A stretch of 64,000 nt of DNA from contig NC_088301.1 of NCBI RefSeq assembly GCF_032854445.1, positions 45,937,116 to 46,001,115 on the forward strand. Direction: 5' to 3'. Below, one piece after another: positions 25,754-38,900 of the stretch. Source of the stretch: Liolophura sinensis. Lineage: Eukaryota > Mollusca > Polyplacophora > Chitonida > Chitonidae. The position numbers and the translations under genes are program-made. The notes under the pieces were generated by a model. The model was not told the DNA's origin, searched no databases, and saw nothing but the letters and a program-made list of their open reading frames with translations. Position 1 is the first letter of the stretch, and every line of letters begins with the position of its first letter.

Positions 25754-25802
25754 TGACCTTTGGCTTTACCTGGCTCAGGTCAGCCTGATCCACCAAAGGT
25801 CG
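25754..25802. promoter_or_regulatory. Three more receptor half-sites
   Basis: TGACCT at 25754-25759 (with flanking TTTGGC), AGGTCA at 25777-25782 and AAAGGTCG ending at 25802 lie within 50 bp. Two have the extended CAAAGGTC form. Suggestive only. Confidence 0.25.
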
Positions 25803-27289
25803 CTGGCTTGATGCAGAATGACTGGCTGTAAACACTTGACTTACTGATACAGAGGCAGACAAGAAGCACTGGTCTATCAAATTCATTTCTTATAGACCAT
25901 CTTGTATCACAGTGTTAATCTGTGAATTCTTCTTCAGGTTTTCTGTGAATGTTGTTGCTTTTCTATCCCATTTCACTTGGATAGACATGTATGGCTACAG
26001 CTCTCATATATTTACCTCGGATTTGTGTCTGAAGATGATACCATGGGTATGTACAAATTATAAATAAAATTTCTACCCAAAATAACTGAAATTTTAAAAT
26101 AAAAAATGTGTATGATAAGTTAATGTTAACAACATGTTTATTGAGTTTATTATTATTATTTATTACATGTACTTATGTACATGTACTTACATGAAAAAAA
26201 GCATTTATGTACATGTAGTTATTTACAAATAGTATTTCTGCAGATAAAAAACTTAAACACCAAATTATTTTGAAACGTGTACAATGTACCAAATAAAAGC
26301 ATGTTTGAATTATATATACATACTCACAAATATTAACATTTTCTCAGCAGCACAGTTACATATGCTCTTTTATGCTGCAATACTTTGATACCTTTGCATG
26401 CACTTACTAACTAATTGTGAGCAAAGATCATTTACCCTACTTCCCAAATCTAGCTTGATATATAATAATGACATTTGCAAAACTGAGTAGGTCCAGATTG
26501 TAATTTAAATTCAGTTGTACAATCAGAATATCTGTTCATAAATATGACGTATGAATCGCTGGTTATCAGATTTTCTGCACATATTTTGCTGTAAACTTTG
26601 CGTGACTATTGTTTATGATGTATAACATTCTATTCCTGTGTAGATTTTCAAGCTACTTTTGCAAATGCATCAGAGAGTCAATGTTGGTGTTTAAGACTCA
26701 AAACTGAGGAGGGATGAAAATTCCATGTTCCCATGAACGGAAATTGTTTTACTTGAGCGGTACTTTCTGGCAGCTCAAATTTTAAAAGCAAGTACTAGAG
26801 TACAGAAAGAGAAACTGTGCTGATGTCTTGAAACTGGATGGTTTACATGAAAGTCATGTGATCACAAACGTGGGCAATTTAACATTAAAGTATACTATTT
26901 TGTGCAGTTTGACCTGTTGATTAAGGATCTGTTGTTAGGTTTACAGGTGTATTTATCACAGTTTTGCTCCAAATTGCAGTCAACTTGTAGGTCACTGTAA
27001 ATAGTTTCAGCTGTAAAGCAACATTTGCCCCGTCTTTGTTTCAACAATTAGGGAGCTGTGTTGATAAATACAATACATGTAGTACTTTAAGAAAATTAAA
27101 CAACTCAGAATTTCTGTAAACTTGTACATATATAGAATATTAATAGAGTACAAGGCTACTTCACTCACTGTGTGTACAACACTGCTGCTTATTATTGACT
27201 GTTACAAATATTGCAATGTGCAGTCACAGCCTTACAATGAGACGGAAGTGGTAAATCAGGTCAGATGAAGACCTCTTGGAAGCCATAAA

Positions 27290-27306
27290 ACTGCAGGCAG
27301 TTCTAG
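27290..27306 (+). mobile_element. Helitron-like 3' terminus 1
   Basis: The hairpin ACTGC-AG-GCAGT is followed by one base, then CTAG and T. A Helitron ends in a hairpin, then CTRR, inserted before T. The element's 5' end was not located. Confidence 0.5.
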
Positions 27307-29871
27307 TATTGCATGTAAATGTATAGTCAAGTCAACTTAATTGATATAACCAAATCAAGCTCAATACTGCATTTTGCATTTTTGTATCAAATAATTCTTT
27401 GTTTATTTGGTAAATATTATATATTGTTTTAATTCTGTACTCAAGAATTTTCAAATTTTTTTCTATCACTGCACATGTAAACATTTAATTTTCACTCTCT
27501 TATCATTGACAGAGATGATGATGATGATGATGATAATAACGAATAACGAACATTTCTGTGTCATGCAGGATTGTACATGTACATTGTAAAAGCCACGACT
27601 ACCATCATTTAAGCTCTGCATTATCCCCTTGCAAAATTTGTTGATGGAGGTGCAGTACGTTCTACATTTGTATGACATTCTGTACATCTGTGTCATCAGT
27701 GTTTTGCTTATTATCCAGAGTTATGTCCCCTTCACTTTCTTACATAGCAGTGCTTACATGTACATGAATTCACAAAGAGGTGCCACTGGATAGCTCTACA
27801 GTAAAATTGCTTATAATTTCCTCGCATCAACTGTTTTTAAAAGTTTTGACTTTTCTACCATAGATTTGTATTGATGAACAGAATTCGTATTACTACAGTA
27901 TTTGGCCTTTATATTTTCACGATGATTGGCTTTTATGTTCGAACACTGCTTTTACAGTGTACAGATTCAGATTTTAACGTAATTTGCTCTTTGTGCGTAT
28001 TAATTACCGTAAATTACCACAACTTCACTAATTAGTATTATTGTTATTATTAGGCTGAGAAAACTGCTTAGGTGTTAACTTTGTACACATCTTCATTACC
28101 AAATTGCTTGGGCTGCCTATTGAAGTATAAAACTTTACCCACCTATGACCCACTCTTCGGCCATATTGGAGCAGTGTGGAAATCTAAAAAAAAAAAATTC
28201 TTCTACAGAACTGCCAAGCTGATTGCATTGAAAATTAATATGCAATTACAAGACCACTGGGGGTGCCGGGATTGAATTGTATGCAGATTGGTCGAGAAAT
28301 GTGGAAACTCATTATTGATTGTTTTATTCACATGATGACCTGTGAATGAATTTTTAAAAAAGCAATAGCAATCAGATGTAGTTTGGCCTACTGAATACAA
28401 CCATGGTTTTATTTTTTTTCCCTAAGATGTATAGTTTTTCTTTAAATTGCAATTATAGCTGATTACAGTGTCATTTTTCAGCTGTCACTTGACTGGACAC
28501 CGTAATAGCTATGAAGGTGAAAATTGGTCAGTAGAAAGATAAAGCACAGATCTTTATTTTTAACTGGCAGAACCGCAAGGGTTCCTCTGATAGTTTTGCG
28601 TTTAAAAACTTATTTGTATTCACAGTCAGATCGTAAGATTGCAATATCTCCAAAACTGGTAGAGGTAGAAAAAAAACAAACTTGGCATTTTTAATAGCCA
28701 ACATATGCAGCAGCATTGACGTTTTTTGCTGTTTGACCAGTCACGTGATTTAGTAGGCAATTTGAATTTTGATAAGCTTAAACCACCTTTTTCTGTAAAT
28801 CGACAAATGATCTGTAGATGAAATTTCACTTGCAAGTTTTAGTTGGATCACCGTACTTATATTGTACAAAAACTTTTTGTTTGGTGTGCAAGTTGTGTTA
28901 TAACTGACCTATAAATTTAGCATAGAAGTAGGTCAAGTCTGAAAACTGCCCAGAATGATTAAACACACTGTCTAGTATTGCTTTACGTCAGGATTATTTT
29001 TGTACTTGGTGTAGTTTTAAGGTTATGATCAAAAAATCTTCAAAAATATGAAGTTTGACGTACACCCCCCAGCGTACATAAGTACAAAAGCTGACAAAAC
29101 CTCCCATTCAAATAACACGTAAACGTCATGCCATACTGCATGAAACCTGTTCACTGTAGAGTACAGGCTACAGGGCATTTATTCCATTCTGGTTGGCAAC
29201 AGAACCAGTATATTATAGGAACAATCTCTCTACACAATGTCTGTTTGAGAACAGTGTTTTTTTTTCTTTTCTTTTCACTGTCTGTCAACATAGCCCCAAT
29301 GAACATCGCCCCTAGCAATCACCAGTTCAAATCCAGTTCATTCCTGCCAATCTTTGTTCTCTTTATTTCTTTAATTACCATGAAATTATCAAGCACCAGA
29401 CTTCTAGTCCTGGCAGCCTGGGGTTCAAATCCATCCTACTCCTCCTTTGGCACATAATAGTTAGCAGTATCAGGTTCAAAGCCTACAACCAATGCTGAAA
29501 TAACTCACAAATCAAATACAGTTGCTACTTAACATAGTCCAGAATGACATGATATGGACCGTACTGTGAAAAGCTCGAGGCATGTTAATGTTGTAATTTT
29601 ACTGTGACTGAACAGAGCAGGGTGATGAACACAGGTCAAATTTTATCAAATGCATTTCAGAGTCAAGTATGGACACTATGGCCTATTTGTGGGAGATTGT
29701 CAGTCAGATATTGCTGAAATAGTTTTGTTTTCATTGAAAATGCAAGATCTGGTTTCGTCTGGGTACATGTTACTTATTTGTTCGGAGAGTTTGTTGTCTA
29801 ATATTACTTACATCTGTTTTTTTGTTTAAAATGCTAAAAGCTATTTGTACAGACTGCTTGGATGCCGTATA

Positions 29872-29888
29872 ACTGCATGCAGTTCTAG
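29872..29888 (+). mobile_element. Helitron-like 3' terminus 2
   Basis: The palindrome ACTGCATGCAGT, one base, CTAG, then T. The preceding words (CTTGGATGCCGTATA) resemble those before terminus 1 (CTTGGAAGCCATAAA), so these are two copies of one family. Confidence 0.55.
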
Positions 29889-30666
29889 TTACTATTATTC
29901 CATCGATTTTGCAATCAATATACAGCCTACACCGTTTGACCAATTGATTTGAAATTTTGCGGTGAAATTCCCCAATACCTGAAGTTGTGCACTACGGAGC
30001 CCGATTTTTTTTTTATGTCACATGATTTGGTGGCTGTATTGGATGTTGTATAAAATTGTTTAAATATCTTTAGGTAAACCGGTGGTAGTTACAATAAGTG
30101 GGAAAATGTCGTTGACTTGAGGTTAAATCTTTGAAAGCTCACAATTTGTCGAAGCTCTGACTTCACAGCTACTTGTGAAATTATAATTTTTTTCAATGGA
30201 TTATGGTGTATTTCATGCCCTTGATTCCGTATCTGCTTTTATGTTTTACCTATCTTTGTAATTTCCTGAGACATAGTCAGAAAACTGAAATTTAGTGACA
30301 TAGTTTCAATGACCTGTAACTCAAGAACTATGAGAGCTAGAAATGTGAAACTTGCACCATTCTGTACCCCAAGACACGCTCTCACGTTCATAGCATGCCA
30401 ATGGATTTGAGCTGAGATCAAAAGTTTTCTCACTAGAAGCGTTTAAATGACACCATTTTTTTTTTCAGAAATAGATCTTAATCCTATTGCTTTAACATTG
30501 AGTTACATGACAACTGGACTAGGTTTATGGTATTTGACTTAATGCTTTCTGCTGCACTGTCTATGATTTCCCAAAACGATTGTGAGATTAGATATAGCGA
30601 TGCTGTCTTCTATTTGATGGAGTAGAATGATAAGTACAACAACAAACAACATGGACCTCGGCTGAA

Positions 30667-30687
30667 ACTGCTTTAAAGCAGTCCTAG
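30667..30687 (+). mobile_element. Helitron-like 3' terminus 3
   Basis: The palindrome ACTGCTTTAAAGCAGT, one base, CTAG, then T. Same architecture as the other two with a longer hairpin. The 800 bp to its left contain AT-rich non-coding sequence that may be the body of this element. Confidence 0.5.
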
Positions 30688-33015
30688 TTTATATATTGAA
30701 CTTACAGTGGCACTCAGGCGAGCTCTTTGGTAGCAGTACCAAATTATATGTTATATTTATATTTAGTGCAGTAGTACATGTACATGTTTATTGTTAATAC
30801 CTTTTCTTGCATTAACATATAGGGCATCTGACTGAGAAGCTCAATTAGAACAATTTGATACAGATATATGTATATATGCTTGAAGTTTTATGTCCTAGCA
30901 CAGGTTGACAGGTACCCTATATTTCATTCAGTTATTCGATAAAAAAAAAAATGTACAAAACAACAAACTACTATACTTACTGATAGAAATGATATTTGTT
31001 ACGAAAATTTAGACATTTCAGGATCGGGTATTGAACAACACCAGAATACCATGCTTGAGAAAAAATAGATAACATTTGGAAAATGTTGAAATTTCAGGTG
31101 TTAAAGTATTGAACAACACTGAAATATGAGGCTGAAAAAAAAATGCTGAAAAATTCCAGGTTTATTGAGCTACATGTATTGAACAGTAGGCTGATCTTGT
31201 ATGCCATGTGTAGTACATCTCTGTCATCACTATCTCAGACCATGAAACAGAACTTCACTTGATTAGGTTGATATATGTAGTAGTCATCAACATGGAAGTA
31301 ATAAGACCTATCTTGCCCAACTAGTCATGCTCACTAACTTTCTTGTTCCTCAAGTTGAAGGTTGCCCGTTGTCAATAACCATATAGTGTACAGTACTGTG
31401 TGTTGTGTTATCTAATTGCCATCATTAAGCTAGTACATGTACATGTAGAAATGCTTCTCTGCCCTGCAGTTATTTGTATGCAGATATGTGACACCCCATT
31501 CTTAGCAAGTGTGGTACAAGTATAACATATATATGATTGTTACTTGTTTGACCCACATGTTCATTCTGGCAGTGATTTCTCTTGTCTACCTGTATAAAAC
31601 ACCAGGCATTTCCTACACATCTACATACAAGAAATCCCTTTCAGATCTTGTGACCTATTTTTTGTGGGAAGACCTGCTCAATGCTATGTATGCTGGTGGT
31701 TGCTATGGCAACGGGTAGAGGAGCCCTGTTGTAATTGTTGTGGTGTAAGAACTACACTGGGAGGGAGTGTTTTGTCTGGGCCTGGAATAGCTAGGTGAAC
31801 TCTTGACCTTTGAATGGGTAAATCCAGATTACTAACACTTCTTTATATAATACATGTGTACATGTATGTACAGCTCTGGCTAATTCTCAGTACACTTGCT
31901 ATTAATTATTTACTGTACAGACTACTACGCCAGTTGAAAGTTTTATTCACAGGAATTTCTTTGTACATTATATTGTTAGCAGTGTTTATTAACAGAATGC
32001 AATAAGGAACAATTAGTTAATTAGTTTTATTCTTCCCAGCTTAGCATATACACTAACCTGAAACTAACTTAACTAACTGCCATTTTCGATTCAAGTCGGT
32101 GGCACTCGACATCATCTGGGAAAGGATTAAAATTTGTGGAATGATTGCATTGATACCTAAAAGATGTACACCATTGAATGGCCAATGGACAAATTGTGTG
32201 GGAGTTTTGTCTTTAGTCTGTGTATCTTAATTCGTAATAATGAAGAGAAAGAACTACATGTACATGTATAATCAGCTATTGTGAAAAAATGAGTTAATTC
32301 TAATTATGATAAGAGCATCTGAGTCCACCTTAGCAACGGAATCACATGATTGAAAAATGGTTGTTTATGAAGTTCTGATGATGTCCGAGTGAAAGTGTCG
32401 GGTGCAGTTGTGTTAATTGCAATGTTATTGTCATTATTCTTGCATAATGATATGGTATGAATGCAGAATTACTGTAAGATCACATGACTCTCTGAGGACA
32501 GCAGTGGTGACAGGACTAAGTTCCAAGTTAGTGAATACAACAGTCCAGAGCGGTAAATGTGGAAGCTAAGCTTGGAACATGGATAAGCGATCACAGAGCT
32601 AATTAGTATAGCACTTTGTCTTTTACTGAGTCCTATTGAAGTTAAAATATGCATGTGATGGATACACGTGTTTTGTTGGTTTATGTGCAACCCCATTTTG
32701 TAATATAACAAAATCTGTCCATTAATTGGTGTCCCTGACTCCACGTGCATTGTTAGTTGCAGAGTTGCAGTTAGTGGGGTAACTCTCATTGCAATCAGCG
32801 CAATTGTGAGAGTTATGGTGTGGAACATTCACAAACTATTCTTGCATAAATTGATGTCAGCCCAATGTTCTTAGGTTGGCCTAACCAAAAATAGTCCATA
32901 CCAATGACAAGAAAGGACATTTTAAGGACCTACCCTCCTGCAGCTGTTATCTCAGTCATTCAAGGGGGATAATCCCTGGACTCAGCCATACATCTGCCTG
33001 CATATAGGCTTATAA

Positions 33016-33035
33016 AGGTCATGACCTCAAGGTCA
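33016..33035 (+). promoter_or_regulatory. Palindromic AGGTCA/TGACCT site with a third half-site
   Basis: AGGTCATGACCT (33016-33027) is a perfect zero-spaced inverted repeat, followed two bases later by AGGTCA (33030-33035). It lies 2.6 kb upstream of the NR2C start codon. Confidence 0.35.
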
Positions 33036-34659
33036 GCAACATTTTGGGAGGCAGGAAAATGTGATTATTTTTCATGAACAGATCTTAGTGTCATGGACCC
33101 ATTTGGTTCTGCAAATCTCATAACAGGCTAGTTACAGAGGCCACAAGGTTCACAACGATTTATAATAGGAAAGTCCTTAGGTCTGGCACATTTGGGATTG
33201 TTTTAGTATATTTGAGTTTTCTTCTAAACACGAGTTGAAATAAAAACGTGTTATGCACCAAAAGCAGTTAAATTTCTGTGTAGCTCCTATAAAATGTGAC
33301 AAGCCCCACTTCCATTGCACATATACCAAGGAGCTACATAATTGGGAATCATATTCAGTAGATTAGCAATGGAGTTGAAATTTTAAAATATTTCACCATC
33401 TACTAAAAGGATGAGGGATATAACAAGGAATCATCTGTCAAATGTGAGACTTCAATAATTTCTTCAACTTTTCGGTATGTGTGATATAGGTTTGCATTTC
33501 TACATGTATGTAATCAAGGTACATGTATTTTGTGCCATGATTGCTCACTTGGCCACTTGCAGCACCCTGTCCTCCTCCCCCCCCCTCCCCCCTTATAAAA
33601 ACAGATGGGTAGCATGAATCCTATAGATGATTATTTATAGTAAACCTGGGTGGAATTACTCCATCTGCTTAGTTATTCACTTACACATGTACAGGTATTT
33701 TTCTAAGTAAATCTTAATGCCAAAACTTGGCTACATTTGATATTGATGAACATGTAGCTAATAATTATTTCTGAGTTGACTGGCCAGAAAATCTAGTACC
33801 GGCCGGTAACTTTTCAACATCCTGAAAAAGGTTTGCCCAGTCATATGGTACTGTATCGCCCACCTAATCAATGGTGCATATATGCAACAATGTATGTGTC
33901 TGGTTTCAGCCAAAAAATTTACATGATGAATACAATAAATTGTAATGAGGAACTTGTAAAACTCCTTCTTGACTGTATCAAGACAGTCCAAAGCTGTGAA
34001 CCCATTTGTTCTTTCCGTTATTTCCTCAAAGTTAGCAGTGTACGAGTGCTCATAAAACAGATATAAGGTACATATGCACTGCAATGTCACGGAAGAAAAT
34101 AATGCACTCTACTATCATTTGGACCTTCTGTGTAGCTCTTGAGTCTCCAATTAATGGTTTTAGATTAAATGTTATAACTTTTGCTAAACCAAACATGAAC
34201 TGTGACTTCATTTAATTTCTTAAGATATCTCTGTTTTACCGAGAAGGCAAACCTTCTTGAAATTGTAAACATGTTTCTAAGAGAAGCAAATTCTGTGCCT
34301 TTTGCCTATTCTGTGATAATGTGTCATAAAAAATTGACTTGTGCCCGTATGAAACCATACAACATTTTTCATACTGAGCCATATAGGTTTGATTCATACC
34401 TGCACTACATGTATTAGTTACACACTGACACCTCGCCCAGTATGAGGAATCGCTTCAACAGTGTGACTGTCATCCTACCCCGACAAAGGTAGATAACCTA
34501 CTCAGCAAACACATTTCGAGGATTCAAGAATATGTTTGTACCCCATGTGACTGTTGTTGCCCAATGAAAAGCGGAGTATTTTGTCTGATGCGGGATAATA
34601 AGCCATACAGCATACAGCAGCTCATACTAAGCCGTACATGTATGTGATTCATGACTACT

Positions 34660-35400
34660 CTAAGTCATACAACCTTTTCCATACTGAACCAAACAGGATT
34701 GATTCATATCGGTCCTGATTGATGTCCACACTAAACCATACAGCCTTTTCCATACTGAGCCAAACAGGATTGATTCATGTCGGCATTAAACCATACAACT
34801 ATACCATACAAGCTTTTCCATACCGAGCCATACAGGACTGATTGATGTCCACACTAAACCATACAAGCTTTTCCAGACTGAGCCAAACAGGATTGATTCA
34901 TGCCGGCACTAAACCACACAACCTTTTCCATACTGAGCCAAACAGGATTGATTCATGTCAGCATTATACCACACAACCTTTTCCGAACTGAGCCAAACAG
35001 GATTGATTCATGTCGGCACTAAACCACACAACCTTTTCCATACTGAGCCAAACAGGATTGATTCATGTCGGCATTATCCCATACAACCTTTTTCAGACCG
35101 AGCCATACAGGATTGATTGATGTCCGCACTAAACCACACAAGCTTTTCCATACCGAGCCATACAGGACTGATTGATGTCCGCACTATACCATACAAGCTT
35201 TTTCATACCGGGTCATACAGGACTGATTGACGTCCGCACTATACCATACAAGCTTTTTCATACCGAGCCATGCAGGACTGATTGATGTCTGCACTATACC
35301 ATACAAGCTTTTTCATACCGAGCCATACAGGACTGATTGTTGTCCACACTATACCATACAAGCTTTTCCATACCGAGCCATACAGGACTAATTTGCATAC
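34660..35400 (+). repeat. 55-bp tandem array upstream of the NR2C first coding exon
   Basis: The motif (A/T)ACAGGA(C/T)TGATT recurs at 34831, 34886, 34941, 34996, 35051, 35106, 35161, 35216, 35271, 35326 and 35381, each exactly 55 bp apart. Two earlier units are 68-71 bp. Units also share CATAC(T/C)GAGCCA and CATACAAGCTTTT. Degenerate half-units flank it at about 34372-34400 and 35400-35470. The left half favours AAACAGGATTGATTCATGTC, and the right half favours TACAGGACTGATTGATGTC. Confidence 0.95.
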
Positions 35401-35598
35401 CTTCTGGACCACACAACCTGATCCATAATTTGCTACATAGATTCTCATCAATACAAAGCCATGCAATCACAACTTTGCAGACCCAGTAGTGATGCATTTT
35501 AATAGGCCCATATGAAACTATGCCAATACCGTCCTGTATAAACCTGCATGGACAGGTTTGTAGACAATTGTCCATAAGTGCTGTTGTTGTATTTGCAG

Positions 35599-35902
35599 AT
35601 TTCTGGATAGCAGTGGCCACATGGCTTCACTGGATGAGGTTCAGGCATCTATAAACCCGTCTACAACCAGCTCGGATACCGTGTCTGTGGAAAACACTGT
35701 GGTTGCTGTTGGTGACGGTACAGTGGGCGGGGACAATGTGCTCCATGTGTTGAGCCCAGCTCAGCTTGCGGGGTCACCCGTCAGTGTTTCTGCAACACAC
35801 CCGTCTCCCATCGCCATACCCTCAAACATGTCCAATATTCAGACCATCACAATTTCAGCGGGCAACTTTACCTTCCCAGTCACTATTGCAACAACCCCAA
35901 TG
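35599..35902 (+). CDS. NR2C1/2: NR2C first coding exon (start codon and N-terminal region)
   Basis: The acceptor TTTGCAG ends at 35598, so at least one non-coding exon lies upstream. There are 22 nt of 5' UTR before the ATG at 35621. The exon encodes 94 residues rich in Ser, Thr, Val and Pro (for example [20 protein letters not shown]), a style typical of the AF-1 region of TR4. It ends in phase 0 at the donor GTAGGC. A 55-bp tandem array stops about 200 bp upstream. Confidence 0.92.
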
Positions 35903-38900
35903 GTAGGCTTTCATAGTGTAACCAAAATTGATTGGTGTCAAACCAGCATCTTGGAATTAAATTCTTTGCTTGTCAGCTTGACCTTTCTACACTGTGGAGA
36001 TTGCAGATTTATATCTGTGGACATGTTACATGTAGATACGCATACATATGCGGAGTTCTGATCACCTACTTTGATGTAATGAAATATTATCATGTATAAC
36101 TACATATGACATGTCATTCTGAGCTACATGTGATTGCCAGTATACTGTATAAACCTTTGTATTCATTCCTTACTTGGGTTCTATTCCTAAACTGTATGAT
36201 GGCAAATTGTCTAAATTAAAAATCTGTAATTTAAGTATTCAGTGAATGTTTCAATTTTATAAATTGTGTATAGGGAACAATTATTTAAATGCGAAAAAAA
36301 ATCTTTATTGTGCACTATCCCTATACAATACTTAGCAATTAATAATATGTTAACTGGCTTTCAATATAGTTATGTCTGATATACATCTACTTGTAAATCA
36401 TCAAACGTGAATGAGTTTGTCATAATTTTCTATCTGACGTTTCTCTGTGTGGTTATATAATTTCACTTTCTGACATTTGTACAGGTGTCTTCAACGGTGA
36501 ACTCCAATGGAACACAAGTTGTAAACATGGCAGGGGTAAATGCCTCTGAAATTGCATCACGTCTCAAGTCAGAGGGCATACCTGCCCAGTTTGTACAGGT
36601 CCCAGCTGGTGCCACTGCAGTGAATTCATCTGACCTCGCTATAAGACTGAGGGTAAGCTAAAGCTTATCTTGCTGTGAATTTGTTTTAATTATGTGTTTA
36701 ATATTGATTCTTGCTATACATACATGTATGAATATTCTTCACTCCTTTGTTGTTAATAGAAATACTTATTCTTATGAATAGAACTACATTTGGCCTGCCT
36801 ATCATCCTTTTAAGCTTTTGGCTCAGTACAAAGCTGCTATGGTGTCTTGTAAAGATTTTGCAGTAGTTGATTGCATTGAAAGCCATGATGACATTTTGAA
36901 GCATGTGTAGAGCATTAACTGTTGTATTTGCACATAAAATTTGCCTCAAAAGGTGCATTTTTAGAGGCCAGCAAAGGTCGTAAAAAATGTTAAAAGGTTA
37001 CTTTTGCTTCTGAAGCTTAAATTTTCCCACCAATTTTCAATTAAAACAAGGTAACTTAGTCTTGGGCAAAATTGTGGGTCAAATACAGTATTTCTGGTAC
37101 TGTGTTTATTTAAGAGGTTATTCCACAAATAGGGCTGCAAATTTTTTAATTACAACACATTTTATAATAATTGTTTCACACCATAAAAATTCTGCGGAGT
37201 TGGATTTTAGAATAAGTTGTAGTTATTACCTCTAACTTATAAGGAAAAAGCTCAAAAGGAACAAATTTTAGTATTAATGACAGTGGTTGCATTCTGTGTA
37301 TGAGATGTAAGATGTATTTTGTTGTATTCTGCGGTTGCAGGAAATTCAACAGGTACAGAGATTGAGAGAAGAGGAACAGGCAGCCAAAGGGAAGATGACC
37401 CTCAAACAACAGTTTGAGCAGAAGTATGAGCCATGTGTAGTATGCGGGGACAAGGCTTCAGGTAATAATATGGTAGTCAGTGCAAAATTTACATCTTTTT
37501 GAGAGCGTAGATTTATGTTGAGTCATAAATTTTCTGACAAAATGGGCCAAAGCCCACATCCGTCATGTTTCCTTTGAGAAACAGCTCCTAAAAAGACAGC
37601 TGGATGCAACAGGACAAGTTTGATTATAAAGCTATAGCCTAAAAAACTATAAACTATATTATAAAACAATCCTGCAAATAACCATTTGAGTGGCACCTTA
37701 GAACCAATGACTTAGTGCCTGACATTTAAATTTTGTACCAGACAATTTTTTTCTGGTGTGCTGGTCACATGCAGACAAAATAGTAGAATTTATAATAAGA
37801 TCTTTGCTTAAATAGATTTCTTGGCTTACTTTTTCTCCCTAACTGAATAACATTCTTAATTTCTTATGATTCTGCTGATCTGACACTTTTACAATATTAT
37901 GCCTACATATACCAGTACTTGAAAGCTACATGTAAATCACTGACAGACTAAGTATGTAAAAGCTAGGGACAATTAGAAACAGTGCCATCTGTTATGTCAC
38001 TTTCACATACTTAGATTAACTGTGTTTTGATCCTGTTCTGTTTTTAACTGAATAAGTAAACACCAAATGCTACTAGAATAATGAATGAAAGCCTAGACAA
38101 GATCTTGGTTTGATATGTAATGACCCAGTTTATTGTTCAGAGCCCAAGTAACTTGTGTGGATGTGTGGTGACTAAGTAATGGAAATTGAACCATGTATAA
38201 TGCTATAATGGCTAGTCGCCTGAGTATGTTTTAGAAAGGTTACGTGTAGCTCTACAATATCTCGTACTTGGAAACCACAATAAAATGGTACTGACAGTTG
38301 AATGTTCTTTATTGAAACAAGCTCCTGGATGTATGATCATGAGTAGATAGAGACATTTACACAAGTAACTGAATATCTCATCTTTTTGTTGGACAGAATG
38401 ACTGGTGTCCACAAATTTGAGGCAGGCATCTGTTTGTAAAAGCAAACCCAAAGAGTTAGATTTTTTAGCCTGAATGTAATGGTTAACAGTGCATTTAAAA
38501 AACTTGTGACGGAGAGGTTAAAATGATGAATTAAGCCTAATTTTGATTTTCTTCTCCAGGGAGGCACTATGGAGCAATCAGCTGTGAGGGCTGTAAGGGG
38601 TTTTTCAAGAGAAGTATTCGTAAACAGCTGGGATATGCATGTCGAGGCAACAAGGATTGTATGATCACAAAACATCATAGAAACCGGTGCCAATATTGTC
38701 GTCTTCAGAAGTGTCTCAATGTGGGAATGCGATCAGAATGTAAGTATGAATCTAGTCTCATTGTAGCTGTTCTCATTCCTCTGTTGGAAATGCTGTAATT
38801 ACTTTCTTGTCAAAAAAAAAAAAAAAAAAATGTTCAAAACTGCATGAAAAGTCCATTTGAACTTGTATAAGACTGAAAAATCTATTGTTTGGGTAAAACA

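Larger units (their letters stand above)
22701..34655. other. NR2C upstream region or 5' intron
   Basis: No coding exon was recognised on either strand. The region holds nuclear-receptor half-site clusters, three Helitron-like 3' termini, SINE-tail remnants near 24424-24460 and 27394-27455, a GAT microsatellite (about 27513-27533), a cytosine-rich tract near 33569-33593, and many TACATGTA words. The NR2C leader exon or exons should lie here or just to the left, but cannot be placed from sequence alone. Confidence 0.6.

Noticed and set aside
32469..32828. 119-residue minus-strand frame
   Set aside because: No recognised motif and no splice structure. It looks like chance in low-stop sequence.
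35239..35620. Two minus-strand frames of 75 and 108 residues with repeated CMARYEKACMVWYS-like text
   Set aside because: They are translations of the 55-bp tandem array just before NR2C, not conserved protein.
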